DNA of 64,000 nucleotides from Platerodrilus igneus (GCA_036346225.1 JARFIW010001342.1:1105001-1169000), one strand, 5' to 3'. Positions 48,651 to 61,740 are shown, numbered from the stretch's first letter. Program-made: numbers and translations. Notes: generated by a model not told the origin, from the sequence alone.

Positions 48651-51220
48651 TGGCTTAAACTGATCCAATAAGCGTTTACTGAAAACCATGATCTAGCTCC
48701 AAGATGTGAAGCTAGCGAGTCTCCGGACGAAACAGTAGCGTAGGTTTGAAACCTACAAAAAGCCAGCTCCATCCAGCTAAATTTTGCAAACAATTCGTAG
48801 AAAATTCTTGAACAGGTGGTTCCAGTTGGTTTAAAGTATCAAAACTAGCTCTCAAATACAAACTTTTAGTTCCATAGCTGGATGAGGGAAGCGTGGGACA
48901 GCTTCGTTTCTGGCACAGCGTGATCTTTAAAACAACCAGCCAGCATCAGCTACTTATACAACATCGCAGTTACTGAAATACTTCCTTAATATTCAACAAT
49001 TTTACAGAAACTTTTGAACCCGTGGTTCCAACTGGCTTAAAATATCAAAACTAGCTCTAAAATACACATTTTTATATTTGACTGCAGGATGAGGGAGATG
49101 AGAAATGGCCTAGCTTCTAGCATAATGTGATCGTTAAACCAACCAGCTAGCATAAGCTAGCTATAAAACTATCTCGATACTAAAAAATACTTCCTTATAC
49201 TCGACACTGGCTACAGCTAGCCAATCCGGTAACACTGTTGAATTAAACTAAAATCTAGCATTACGATCTCAAAAGCTAGTAAGTCTCCGAGTTATTACAG
49301 ACGTCGATGATGAAACAATACGGTTAGGTTTAGAACCTACAAAAGATCAGCCTCTAGCCAGCTAAACCTTTGGAAACAATTTAACAAAAATTCTTGAACC
49401 TGATTACTCCAGCTGGCTTAAAATCTCGAAACTAGCTATCAAATACACACTTTTATATACGTCTGATGGAGAAGAGAGGCGGGAAACGGCCTAGCTCCTA
49501 GCACAATGTGATAGTTAACCAACCAGATAGCACAAGCTAGCTATAAAGCTACCTCGATACTGAAAAATACTTCCCTAATATTTAACAATGGCTCCAGCTA
49601 GCCAATCCCATAACGCTGTTGAATTAGTCTAAAATCTAGCTTCAAGGTTTCAAGAGCTAGTTCCAACCAGTTAGTCTCCGAGTTAATACAAACGTCGATG
49701 ATGAAGCAATACGGTTAGGTTCTGAACCTAGGAAGAAACCAACCTCCATCTAGTTGATTTTTGCAAACAATTTTACAGAAATTCTTAAATCCGTGGTTCC
49801 AGCTGGCTTAAAATATCGAAACTGCTCTAAAATACACACTTTAATATTTGATTGCTGGATGAGGGAGGCGGAAAATGGCCTAGCATCTAGCACGATGTGA
49901 TCGTTAAACCAACCAGCTAGCATAAGCTAGAAATAAAACCACCCCAATACAGAAAAATACTTCCTTATACTAGACAGTGGCTACAGCTAGCCAATCCGGT
50001 AACACTGTTGAATTAAACTAAAATCTAGCATTACGATATCAAAATCTAGTTTCATCGAACAAGTCTCCGAGTTATTACAAACGTCGATGATGAAACAATA
50101 CGGTTAGGTTTAGTACCTACAAAAGATTAGCCTCTACCCAGCAATTTAACAGAAAATCTTAAACCTGTTGTTCCAACTCGCTTATATCGACACTAGCTAC
50201 CACATACACACTTTTATATATGAATGCTAGATAAGGGAGGCGGGCAACGGCTTAGCTTCTAGCAAAATGTGATCGTTGACCAACCAGCTAGCATAAGCTA
50301 GCTATTACATCATCTCGATACTGAAAAATACTTCCCTAATATTTAACAATGGCTACAGCTAGCCAATTCCGTAACACGGTTGGATTAGGCTAAAATCTAG
50401 CTTCAAGATTTCAAAAGCTAGTTCCAAACAGTTAGTCTCTGAGTTAATACACAAGTCGATGATGAATCAATAAGGTTGGGTTTGGAACCTAGAAAGAAAC
50501 CAACCTCCATCTAGTTGATTTTTGCAAACAATTTTACAGAAATGCTTGAACCCGTGGTTCCAGCTGGCTTAAAATATCAAAACTAGCCTTAAATACACAC
50601 TTTTATATTTGATTGCTGGATGAGGGTGGCGGGAAATGGCCTAACTTCTAGCACATTGTGATCGTTAGACTAACCAGCTAGCATAAGGTAGCTAGAAAGC
50701 CACCTCAATACCGAAAAATACTTCCTTATACTCGATAGTGGCTACAGCTAGCCAATCCGGTAACACTGTTGAATTAGTCTAAAATCTAGCATTACGATCT
50801 CAAAAGCTAGTCGCCGAGTTATTACAAACGACGATGATGAAACAATAACGGTTAAGTTTGGAACCTATAAAAAAACCAGCCCCATCCATTTGAATTTTGG
50901 AAACAATTTTACAAAAATTCTTGAACCGGCGGTTCCAGCTGGTTTACAATATCAAAACTAGCTCTGAAATTCACACCTTTATATTCGTCTGATGAACGAG
51001 CGAAGCGTGGAACGGCCTAGCTTTTAGCACAATGTGATTTGTTAAACCAGCCAGGTAGCATCAACTAGCTCTAAAGCTACCTCGATATTAAAATACTTCC
51101 TTAATATTCAACAATGATTAGAGCTACCCAATCACATAACACCACTGAATTAAGCTAAAATATAGTTTCAAGATTTCAAGACCTAGTTCCACCCAGCTAG
51201 TCTCCGAGTTAATACAAACC
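48651..51220. repeat. AGCTAGC-rich tandem array, ~380-bp units in a ~770-bp dimer
   Basis: ACCAGCTAGCATAAGCTAGC recurs near 49142, 49528, 49915, 50284, 50676 and 51048. Two unit types alternate: CAGCCTCTAGCCAGC near 49348 and 50123, and CAACCTCCATCTAGTTGA near 49741 and 50505. That gives a dimeric period near 770 bp. The array ends where the truncated LINE begins. Confidence 0.87.
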
Positions 51221-51221
51221 T

Positions 51222-52193
51222 CCAACTACTACTCCATAACCATATCCCTTTCCCAATGTGGCCAACAAGGATCTATACCATCTTCCACCTTTTAGAACCT
51301 ATCTATTAACCCACTCCTTGATCTCAACGTCACCAACATATCCATCTATGCCTACACAGACGATTTTGCATTCCTAGTACACTACACGGTAATTCCCGCG
51401 CATCCATCGAATCTACAGCCGCCATCCTAATAAAATTCGTCAAAACACGGTTCCTCCTTAATAAGCAGCCCCTTAAACCTTCGGAATCCAAGATACTCCT
51501 CCTGAAACGATTTATAGACTTTCGACGCAGTCCTAAAATCCATATTCTAAATTCCTCCCTTACCTTCTCCTATGCCGCACTATTCCTTGGTCTACACATC
51601 GACACGACACTAAATACCAATACTCACGTATCCAAACTTCGTAACAAAATTAAACTAATCCTACTCCTCAACCTACATAACATCCTCCTCAAATCAGTTC
51701 ACCTAACGTACCACACCCACAGACTCATACTGCACCAAATCATTATACCTATAATCCATCTCCTCTTATCTCTACTGTCAGTCAGAACCAAACTTAACCA
51801 CCCGAGCAGTCCGACATCCACTTCCGCCCTACAAGCCGTGTTACAAATTCCCCCATAGAAATCACACTTCACGCATATATCCAAATCAGCAAACTGAAGA
51901 ATTCCCGACCCATCATCCTACACGACACGATCCTACTCCCCCATGAAATCGTACCCTGCCCAGAACAGAAATTAAAACTCTTATCCTCCGCTTCAAACTC
52001 AACTCGTGGCAAAAATCCTGGACCATGTTCCAAGCCGGCAGATTTATGCATGACATCTTTTCTATCTTCTCAGACATCCCACCTCATATCCCATTCTCAC
52101 ATCCTACAACCATTCAATTTCTCACCAGACACGGCCCCTTACGTAGCTCCACTAGCTTCAACTAATTCCATCTGCCGACTGCCCTTGCGATGA
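51222..52193 (+). pseudogene. 5'-truncated non-LTR (R1/Jockey-like) reverse transcriptase, part 1
   Basis: The translation starts inside the RT domain with the motif 4 region (QQGSIPSSTF, related to PQGSILSPLLF), followed by ISIYAYTDDFAFLV, the catalytic YxDD box. After a frameshift come KQPLKPSESKILLLKRF and AALFLGLHIDTTLNTNTHV, matching the conserved YLGVxID segment. The 3' part gives TRHGPLRSSTSFN, comparable to the TGHGPF-type segment before the C-terminal knuckle. Stops and frameshifts show it is dead. Everything upstream of this RT region is absent, as expected for 5' truncation during target-primed insertion. It abuts the AGCTAGC satellite. Clade assignment (R1/Jockey group) is inferred from motif style. 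Confidence 0.8.
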
Positions 52194-52478
52194 GACGGTT
52201 CCGTGGCGTAGTTGGTATGCGTGTGACTACTATGCCCAAGGTCCCAGGTTCGAATCCCGACACGGTCCGTTTGAAAAATGTTAGGTGAGCATTTTGCACA
52301 AAAATACGCCCACGTTCGAATGAGAGGTAAAATAGAGGTCCCGTATGTGTGTTGTCACGCACGATAAAGCTCCCTACGTTGCTTGAAACATCAAGGGCTC
52401 GGTAAAATTCAAAATTTTCCAGATAAAAAGTTCGCTTTTTGACTTCGGGTGGAGCATTGGAAAAAAAATAAAATGTAG
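52194..52478 (+). mobile_element. tRNA-derived SINE, full-length copy nested in the LINE
   Basis: The tRNA head runs GTTCCGTGGCGTAGTTGG (box A region) to GGTTCGAATCCCG (box B). The body contains GAAAAATGTTAGGTGAGC, GAGAGGTAAAATAG, GTTGTCACGCACG and the 3' end GGGTGGAGCATTGG followed by an A-rich stretch. It is the best reference copy of the family here. CGATGA, within a longer imperfect repeat, flanks it at 52188-52193 and 52489-52494. Removing it places the codons for the LINE's CPCD side by side. Confidence 0.9.
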
Positions 52479-52675
52479 TGTCTCCCTACGATGACTATTC
52501 ACCAGAAACCCCCTTATACCGAATTTACTCATGCACTCTGACATCCACCTACCAAGTATGCTTTAAAACAAAACTCAACCTTGACCCATATACACCATTA
52601 CCAAACGTCCGTTTCCTAGTATCCTACCACCCACATATTATACCTACTCGTTTTCGATATCCAGTCCAATAAATC
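52479..52675 (+). pseudogene. LINE remnant, part 2 (C-terminal zinc knuckle region)
   Basis: The frame reads DDYSPETPLYRIYSC and continues to a stop at 52673. Joined to the bases just left of the SINE it gives a CPC-x8-ETP-x6-C arrangement typical of the C-terminal cysteine motif of R1/Jockey-type elements. Confidence 0.72.
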
Positions 52676-53019
52676 TCCCATTCAGCAGCAATAACACTTA
52701 TAACATCAGTACAAATATTACACTTACACAGTTGCAGCTACACCGATGCAGAATCTGTTAGTTGCATCTTAACGGTCGTGTGCCCCTTATGACCCCTACT
52801 ACCCTTCTGGACAGTGACCTACTTAACGTGAGCAGTTCTGCAATTCTCTCTGTCAGAGTGTTCTTTGTGGGAGTGACTTCTGGTTCTTTAAACCAAAGCA
52901 GAGGAAGGATATGATGTCCCAAGCAATCGATACCTCTAACCGGCAAACAGTAATGCCCTATATATTATTAGAATGTACAGCTAGGTTGGGCCTAGGGCTT
53001 TGTATAACCACCAATAACT
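52676..53019. other. gap between LINE and Gypsy remnants
   Basis: Possible LINE 3' untranslated sequence. No poly-A tail or other feature was seen. Confidence 0.35.
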
Positions 53020-53990
53020 TACATAATGAAATTAACCTTGGTTCCCGCTCCAATATGTTTGTGTCCTGATTTTGCACCGCCCTATTCTGTTCAAACAGAT
53101 GCTTCCCATTGTGTTCTAGATGCCGAGCCAGAACTCCCCAGAATGCGAGAAAGTTGTCAGTTATATCGGTCGTTACTTAGCTGGGCCCAGCGCAATTATT
53201 CCGTTACTGAGAAAGAGAGCTTGTCAGTTCTGTGGTTACTTGAGGGATTCCGCACTCACTTATTGTTATCACCGACCGTTACTTACTCCTCTAGCTAAAT
53301 AAACTTCAAAGTACATCCGAGCGCCTAGCTCGCTGGTCCCTTCGTCTTCAGAAGTATAGTTTCTCCACGTAAAGGCAAAGATCATGCTGTACCTGACACC
53401 CCCTCCCGTTCTGTTTCTATTTTTGATCCTGTTTCGGTTGCGGCGATTTCCTCCTACTTTTGATCCTCCAAAAGGTTTCAAAATGTCCTAGACAAAGACA
53501 ATATTCGTCCTGGTTCGTGGTGAATGACATTTTTCAATCACTGACGATTTCCAGTACGATTGGAAAATAATCGTACCTTATGAGCAGCGTAATCATTTGG
53601 TTATCCTTCACTACGAACCGCCCACTTCGGTCACCGTGGTGTAACCAAAATTTCGGCTCGTCTTTTCCAAACCTACAATTAGCCTTATTTTTGAGGTAAA
53701 ATCGCTCGCTACATCCGACGTTGTTCTGTTTGTACAGCCCAGAAGGTTGAACAACTACTTCCTTCTGGTTTCTTTGCTTCTAGAGCTAAACCGCCCTATC
53801 CGTGGCAAGTCATCTCCTGTGACCTCCTTGTAGTGACCGATTATTTCAATAAATGTTCTATTTTCGTTCCTTTGCGCAGCGCCACTGCAGTCCATCCAAA
53901 TTTTCTTCCTTTAGTAATTCCATCTCAGAAAGCCTGTTCGCAAGGTGTTTCATTGGCATCTGGTCTTCGTCTTCATTTTCAACGTGGGTA
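53020..53990 (+). pseudogene. decayed Ty3/Gypsy pol fragment (RT end, RNase H, integrase)
   Basis: In order the translation shows CPDFAPPYSVQTDAS (end of RT/start of RNase H), RNYSVTEKESLSVLW and GFRTHL (RNase H), LARWSLRLQKYSFS and RKGKDHAVPDTPSRSV (linker before integrase), then AHFGHRGVTKISARLFQTY with RRCSVCTAQKVEQ (integrase HHCC zinc finger). Next come PPYPWQVISCDL and VVTDYFNKCSIFVPLRSAT from the catalytic core, with the residues between DL and VVTDYF deleted. Several frameshifts and stops make it inactive. No LTRs were identified next to it. It is an old mobile-element relic, not a host gene. Confidence 0.85.
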
Positions 53991-55895
53991 CCTTGATGTT
54001 AGTCAATCATAGTGTTTTGTTCGGGTTGTCAGTCTGTATTGTCCAGGTCTCAGTATAATCGCCAAGTGGAGAGTGGGAATTCCTAGAAAGGTCTTTTGGC
54101 AAAGATGGTATTGATCTCATATCCTCACAGTGCCAATATAGGCAAACCTTAGTGTCTTGCTGTTTGCTACATGACCTTTGACCACCTAGGCAGTGTAAGT
54201 ATAAGCTAGTTTATTGCCACTATAACAAAACCTTGAATCAAGGTTTGACTAATCGTGAACTCATACGAGTTATTTAGACTAAAGAAAAATAGGCGTCTCG
54301 CATGTGTTGGTAGTACTAAATAATGGTCTTCTTCGAATTCAGAAAAACTGAGGAAGTCTTTTCCAAAAATTTTTGGCTCCTTCCACATACCTGAATACTC
54401 TTTTTACTTTTTATTTTATAAACTCAGCAGCTAAACCTTCTGGGAAAAGCAATTATGGTGATGTATGCTTGTAGAGCAAAATAAACATTTCTGCTTCAAA
54501 ACGACCGAAGGCACTTGCGGTTTCAAGAAAAGGAGGGCAAATTCATAAATTGTCCTAATTTATTCTTATGTAACTAAATCTAAACAAGCGACCATTAATA
54601 AAACCATATCCACATAACTCTTCTTAATTATATTAACCTTGCACTTTGTCCTTGCCAAAACTCTTCCAACGTGATCTAATATTAGATCATTCCAGGCCCA
54701 ACCGACATTTACATAATTATCTAGTACGTGCAAATAGGGAGATCCATTGGTCTTGAACAAACGAGGTTATTGCCACAAGAACAAAGCCTTGGTTAAAATA
54801 CTATGATATCATTTGGTCATTATTAACCCAAGGTTACTGCCAAAACTATTCGAGCGACAATAAAATGTTAACTTATACCCTGGACGTAGTTTACTGACCC
54901 GCGATGGTTAAAATCAAGGCCGAGAAAGACTCTTATACGAAGCTATAACCCTTTGCTCAAGTAATAATCTTAAGCAGGTCGTTCCGATTTAAGTTTAGCT
55001 GAGAAGCAATTTACTTTCACCGCCATAAAGTTTATATTTTTATAACGTAAGGTTCGACGATAAATTGCGAAATAAATTTTAGGGATGAAGGACATTGCGT
55101 CTTCTCGGAATTGACCGACAAAGGATGTCATAAAATTTATTTTGGTTGACGGATATTGCAGTTAGAAAGAGCATATACAGGTTCAAGTTCTGTTAAAGCT
55201 TCAAATAAATTTTTATGGAGGTTCCCCAAAAAACTGTTGCTTTGTATTTGAAAAGGAACAGGTAGGAATTAGTGTCCGTTATCGCTCTAAATGGTCTTCT
55301 TCTTCGAGAGCGGAATTTTATGAATGCTTTAATATTCGAGTGTTCACAATTCGATCACCCTTTCAACGATAGATTCGAATCTCAAAGGATTGTCAAAACA
55401 TTATCACAACATATGTCGCTTTCGCCGTCTTCGACCTTTTCTGGAACTTCCAATCGTTTAGAAAATGGCGGGCGCCTAAATTCAACATATAAATATCTAA
55501 ATTCTGAATTTTTGGCCCGTTTTTAGTGCTGTCTAGGACATTTGCGAAAAACAGGAAGTATAACTTTCGAATTGTTCATCATTTGTACACCCAAGTCCCA
55601 TTTTCCGCGTGTTAATAGCAAAAGATTCAAACCAGGAACTCTAACCGGATTTTGACCAAGTTTTTGTAGATCAATCCCGCACATACCCAATAAAGCTTTG
55701 CTCAACATATTTACTATTCTGCAGTATCATCAATAATCGGTGTCATCAGTTCCACTTATCGCAAACCGACCAAAATTCTAAAAACCTGGTTCCTAATTTT
55801 GCCGAAAGTAAAATAGTTGCGTTCAAAATAATGTATTCGATAGGTAGTTCTTCTCCAGCAAAGTATTTGGGAAAAATATCAATAACGTTAGTCGC
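53991..55895. other. non-repetitive stretch, no gene recognised
   Basis: It may include unrecognisable 3' parts of the Gypsy remnant. ORFs up to 84 codons (55272-55526) match no known family. Confidence 0.4.
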
Positions 55896-56150
55896 CTACA
55901 TTTGGTTTTCCAATGTTCCACTCAAAGGCACTACATTGACCAGGAAGTGGGTTATTTTACCTGAAAATTTTGAATTTTGTCGAACCCTTGCTATTCCTTG
56001 AACGTGCGTGACAACACCCACACGCGGGACCTACATTTAACCTCTTGTCCGAACGAGGGCGTATTTTTGTGAAAATTGCTCGTCTAACATTTTTCAAACG
56101 GTCAGTGTCGGAAATCGAACCCAGAACCTTGTAATCGGCGGTCATATGCA
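55896..56150 (-). mobile_element. tRNA-derived SINE, diverged copy
   Basis: The minus strand shows box B-like GGGTTCGATTTCC, GAAAAATGTTAGACGAGC and GTTGTCACGCACG. The 3' end is GAACATTGGAAAACC. The tRNA head is eroded. No clear target duplication was found. Confidence 0.8.
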
Positions 56151-56199
56151 AATACCTCCCGAAATATTAAACACAAGCAGTTAGAAAAACCTAGTTTTC

Positions 56200-56610
56200 C
56201 TCCAAATGGAGAAGGCGAAAAGGTTTGCAAAGAAGACTGGAAAACAGTTTCTTTTTGCTTTTCAAAACTTCAGTATTCCCAACAAAGAAATAAGGTTTGA
56301 GAGAAGAAATGGTTTTTAAAAAAACTCATTAAAGACAATAAATTAGGTAAAAAGTTAGGTCAAATAGCAAGAAGGCTTTACAAAACCTGAGTATTCTTCA
56401 CATACAAATAGGATTTAAAGAAAAGTGCATTTCATGAAAGGCTTCACATTAGGTGAAAACAAAAAAAAAGTGACAACACGCTGAAAAACGATTTATGTGC
56501 TCTAACAAAGTTTAAGGTATTCCTCTACTAGATAGTGCCAGAGAGAAGAAGAGGTTTTAAAAGACTTTTTGTTCTACCAAACTTGCAATTCTCCAAATAA
56601 AAATAGAGGA
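56200..56610. repeat. weak tandem repeat, ~120-bp unit
   Basis: AAAACTTCAGTATTCCCAACA near 56263, AAAACCTGAGTATTCTTCACA near 56380, AAGTTTAAGGTATTCCTC near 56508 and AAACTTGCAATTCTCC near 56579 suggest three to four very diverged units just before the ~73-bp array. Confidence 0.4.
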
Positions 56611-57237
56611 TAGTAGTGAATTATATTGAAATTCTCCCTTCGATTTCTAAACGTCTTTAACAGAGACAACTTTTATTTTGAGGTACAATTGTCTTGGAAA
56701 TCAAAATAGTACCTCTGGACGTAGTTTGGCATACGATTATCAAGAGTAAAGCTCGAAATTTTCAACTGAAATCGAAAAGTACCTCTTGGGACATATTTTG
56801 AGGTACGACTGTTATAGATAGAGCTCAAATCCTTCAACTGAAATCGAAATAGTATCTCTTTGGACATATTTAGGGCTACGATTGGCATGAATAATGCGCA
56901 AAATTTTCAACTGAAATCGAATTAGTACCTTTGGACATATTTTGGAATACGATTGTGAGGAGTAGAGCTCAAAATTCTCAACTGAAATTGAAATAGTATT
57001 TAGAACAAATTTTGGGGTACGATTGTCATGGGTAAAGCTCGAAATTGTCAACTAAAATCGAAAAAACCCATTTGGACAGATTTTGGGATACGATTGTCAT
57101 AGGTGGAGCTCAAAAATTTCAACTCAAATCGAAATAGTGCACTTTAGAACATATTTTGGGATACGATTGTCATGGGTCGAAATTTTAAACTGAAATCGAA
57201 AAGTATCTCTTTGGACATATTTTGGGATACGATTGTC

Positions 57238-57602
57238 ATGGGTAGACCTCAAAAATTTAACAGAAATCGAAATAGTGACTCTGTGTACATATTTTGGGCT
57301 ACGATTGACAAGAATAAAGTTCTAAATTTTCAATTTAAATCAAAATAATACCTTTGGACATATTTTGGAATACGATTGTCAGGAGTAGAACTCAAAATTT
57401 TCAATTTAAATTGAAAAAGTACATTTAGAGCATATTTTGGGGTACGATTGTCATGGGTAAAGCTAGAAATTGTAAACTGAAATCGAAAAGTACCCCTTTG
57501 GACAGATTTTGGAATACAATTGTCATAGGTGGAGCTCAAAATTTTCAACTCAAATCGAAGTAGTACATTTTAGAGCATATTTTGGGATACGATTGGCATG
57601 GG
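57238..57602. repeat. ~365-bp block duplicated at 61741-62103
   Basis: This multi-unit stretch of the ~73-bp satellite reappears about 4.5 kb later with only about four single-base differences. That is far closer than neighbouring units are to one another. Confidence 0.88.
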
Positions 57603-60600
57603 TCGAAATTTTTAACTCAAATCGAAAAGTATCTGTCATGAGTAGACTTCAAAATTTTAACAGAAATCGAAATAGTGTGTCTGTGGACATATTTTGAGCT
57701 ACGATTGGCAAGAATAAAGTTCTAAATTTTCAACTAAAATCACAATAGTACCTCTGGACATATTTTGTGATACGATTGTCAAAGTAAATTCAAATTTTCA
57801 ATTGAAATCAAAATAGTACCATTGTATATTTTGGAATACGATTGTCAGGATTGAACTAACAAAATTTTCAATTAAATTGAAAAAGTACATTTGGCATATT
57901 TGGGCTACGAAATGTGCATGAATAACGCAAAATTTTCAACTGAAATGAATTAGTACTTTGGACATTTTGGATACGATTGTAGGTAAAGCTCAAAATTCCA
58001 ACTGAAATGAAAACATTTGAACAAATTTTGGGTACGATTGTCATGGGTAAAGCTCAAAATTTCAACTAAAATCGAAAACCCTTTGGACAATTTTGGGATA
58101 CGATTGTCAGGTGAGCTCAAATTTTCAACTAAATCGAAATGTCCTTTGAACATATTTTGGGAAGATTGTATGGGTTCAAATTTAACTAAAATCAAAATAT
58201 TATCTTTGGACATATTTTAGGATACGATCGTCTTGGGTAACCTAAAATTTTAACGAAATCGAAAAGTACCTCTTGGACATTTTTGGGTACGTTGCAAGAT
58301 AAATCTAAAATTTTCAATTTAAATCAAAATAATACCCTTTGGACTATTTTGGAATACAATTGTCAGGAACAAAACCAAAATTTTCAATTAAATTAAAATT
58401 TGACTATTTTGGGGAACGATTGTCATGGGTAAAGCTAAAATTTAAACTAAATCAAAATATTCCTTTGGAAATTTTGGATACAATTGCATGGGGTCAAAAT
58501 TTTCAACAAATCGATGTATTTTGACATATTTTGGGATACGATTGCATGGTCAAATTTTAACTAAATCGAAAATACTTTTGACATATTTTGGGATACGATT
58601 GTCAGTAAACTTCAAAATTTTAACGAAATCAAATAGTCTCTTGTGATATTTTGGTACGATTGGCAAGAATAAAGTTCAAATTTTCAATAAATCAAAAGTA
58701 CCTCTTTGGACATATTTTGGATACGATTGTCAGGTAAACTCAAAATTTTCAACTGAAATGAAAAGTACCTTAATTTTTGGAATACGATTGGCAGAATAAC
58801 CAAAATTCAATGAAATCGAAAAGTACTCTTTGGCATATTTTGGATGATTAGGTAAACCAAAATTTCAATGAAATGAAATAGTATCTGGACAAATTTTGGA
58901 TACGTTGTCATGGTAAAGCTCAATTTTCAACTGAAATCAAAACCCTTTGGACAATTTTGGGAAAGATTCCTAGTGAGTTCAAAATTTCAACTGAAATCAA
59001 AATATACTTTGGACATATTTTGGATACGATTGTCTGGGACTAAAATTTTCAACTGAAATCGAAAAGTACCTCTTTGGACAATTTTGGGATACGTTGTCAT
59101 GGTAACTAAAATTTTAACGAAATCGAAATAGTACTCTTTGGACTATTTTGGGGCTACATTCAAGGAATAAAGTTCTAAATTTTAATTAAATCAAAATAAT
59201 ATCCTTTGGACATATTTTGGAGTACGATTTCAGGGCAGACTAAAATTTTCAATTAAATAAAAGTACTTTTGACATATTTTGGGATACGATTTCATGGGTA
59301 AACTAAAATTTTAACTGAAATCGAAAATACCCTTTGGCAATTTTGGAAACAATTGTCAGGAGCTCAAAATTTTCAATAAATCAAATAGTACTTTTGGATA
59401 TTTTGGGATACGATTGGATGGGTCAAATTTTTACTAAATCGAAAATACCTTTTGACAATTTTAGGAAATCGAAATATTTCATGACATATTTTGAACGATT
59501 GCAGAATAAATCAATAAAATCAAAAGTACCTCTGGCATATTTTGGATCGATTTCAAGGGTAAAGCTCAAATTTTCAATGAAATCGAAAAGTACCCTTTGA
59601 ATTTTGGATACGTTGTCATGGATAACTCAAAATTTTCAATGAAACGAAAAGTCTTTTGGACAATTTGGGAACGATGCATGAATAAACCAAAATTTTCAAC
59701 TGAAATCAAATAGTACTCTTTGGACATTTTTGGATACGATTTCAGGTAAAGCAAATTTCACTGAAATCGAAAAGTACTCTTGGAATTTTGGGAATTTGCA
59801 TGTAAACTAAAATTTTAACTGAAATCGAAATAGTACCTCTTGGACTATTTTGGATACTTTGCATGGAAAAGCCAATTTTCAATGAAATCAAAACTTTTGG
59901 AATTTAGGAAATTCGTGAAAGTTCAAAATTTCAACTAAATCAAAAATATCTTTGGACATATTTTAGGTACGATTTTGGGTAACCAAAATTTTCATGAAAT
60001 CGAAACAGTACCTCTTTGGACATGTTTTGGGATACGTTTGTCATGGTACAACTGAAAATTTTCAACTGAAATCGAAATAGTACCTCTTTGGACTTATTTT
60101 GGGATACAATTGTCATGAACAAAAACCAAAATTTTCAAGGGAAATCAAAATTCTATCTATTTTGAACGATTGTCAGGAAAAGTTCAAAATTTTCAATGAA
60201 ATCAAATATCTTTTGGAATTTTTGGGTACGATTATCTGGGTAAGTTCAAAATTCTCTTGACATATTTTGGGATACGATTATCAGGTAAACTAAAATTTTC
60301 AATAAATCAAATAATACCTCTTTGGACATATTTTGGAAACGATTTCAGGAAAACTAAAATTTTCAATGAAATCAATAGTACTCTTTGGCATATTTTGGGA
60401 TACGATTGTCAAGAATAAAGTTCAAAATTTTCTACTGAAATCGAAACAATACCTCTTTGGACATATTTTGGGATACGATCGTCATGGGTTAAACTAAAAA
60501 TTTTCAACTGAAATCGAAATAGTACTCTTGACATTTTTGGATACGATCGAAGAAAAACAAGTAAAATGAAAAGTACTCTTGGCATATTTTGAGATTTGAC

Positions 60601-61740
60601 TATCAGGGTTAAAGCTCAAAATTTTCAAGTGAAATCGAAATAGTATCTCCTAGGACATTATGAGATACGTTTGTCATGGATAAAGCTCAACTTTTCAACT
60701 GAAATCAAAATCGTACCTTTTTGGACAAATTTGAGGAAACGATTACCATGAATAAAGCTCAAAACTTTCAACTGAAATCAAAATAGTATCTTTGGACATA
60801 TTTTAGGATACGATTCTCTTGGGTAAAGCTCAAAATTTTCGACTGAAATCGAAACAGTACCTCTTTGGAAATGTTTTGGGATACGTTTGTCATGGTAAAA
60901 CTGAAAATTTTCAACTGAAATCGAAATAGTACCTCTTTGGACTTATTTTGGGTTGATAACAAGAAAATTTTATGAATCAAAATGGTTCTGAAAATTGGAA
61001 AATAAATTCAACTGAAATCGAAAAGTACCTCTTTGGACATATTTTGGGTACGATTATCTGATAACTCAAAATTTTCAAATGAAATCAATTAGTACTCTTT
61101 GGACATATTTTGGGATACGATATCATGGATAAAACTAAAATTTTCAACTGAAATCGAAATAGTACCTCTTTGGACATATTTTGGATACGATTTCAGGACA
61201 AAGTCAAAATTTTCAATGAAATAAATAGTACTTTTGGGCATATTTTGGATACGATTGTCAAGATAAAGTTCAAAATTTTCATTGAAATCGAAATATACCT
61301 ATTTGGACATGTTTTGGGTACGATTTCATGGGTAAAGCTCAAAATTTTCAAATAAAATCAAAATACCTCTTTGGACATATTTGGATTCGATTTCAGGGCT
61401 AAACTAAATTTTAAGTAAAATCAAAATAATCGTTTTGGACATATTTTGGTAGATCAGTAAAACGAAAATTTTCAATGAAGGAATAGATCTTCTTGCAAAA
61501 AACAAAACTTTTAATGAAATCGAAATAGTACCTCTTTGGACATATTTTGGATACGATTGTAGGATAAGGCTCAAAATTTCTTGAAATCAAATAGCTTGGC
61601 ATTTTGGAAAACGGAAAATTTTAAGTAAAATTAATAATCTTGCAATTTGGAATGAAAAAGTCATTTTAGAATATTGGTACGATGCATGAATAAAGCAAAT
61701 TTTCACTGAAATAAAAGTACTTGGACATTTTGTCATTGTC

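Noticed and set aside
52162..52362. 66-codon minus-strand ORF
   Set aside because: It is the reverse strand of the SINE nested in the LINE.
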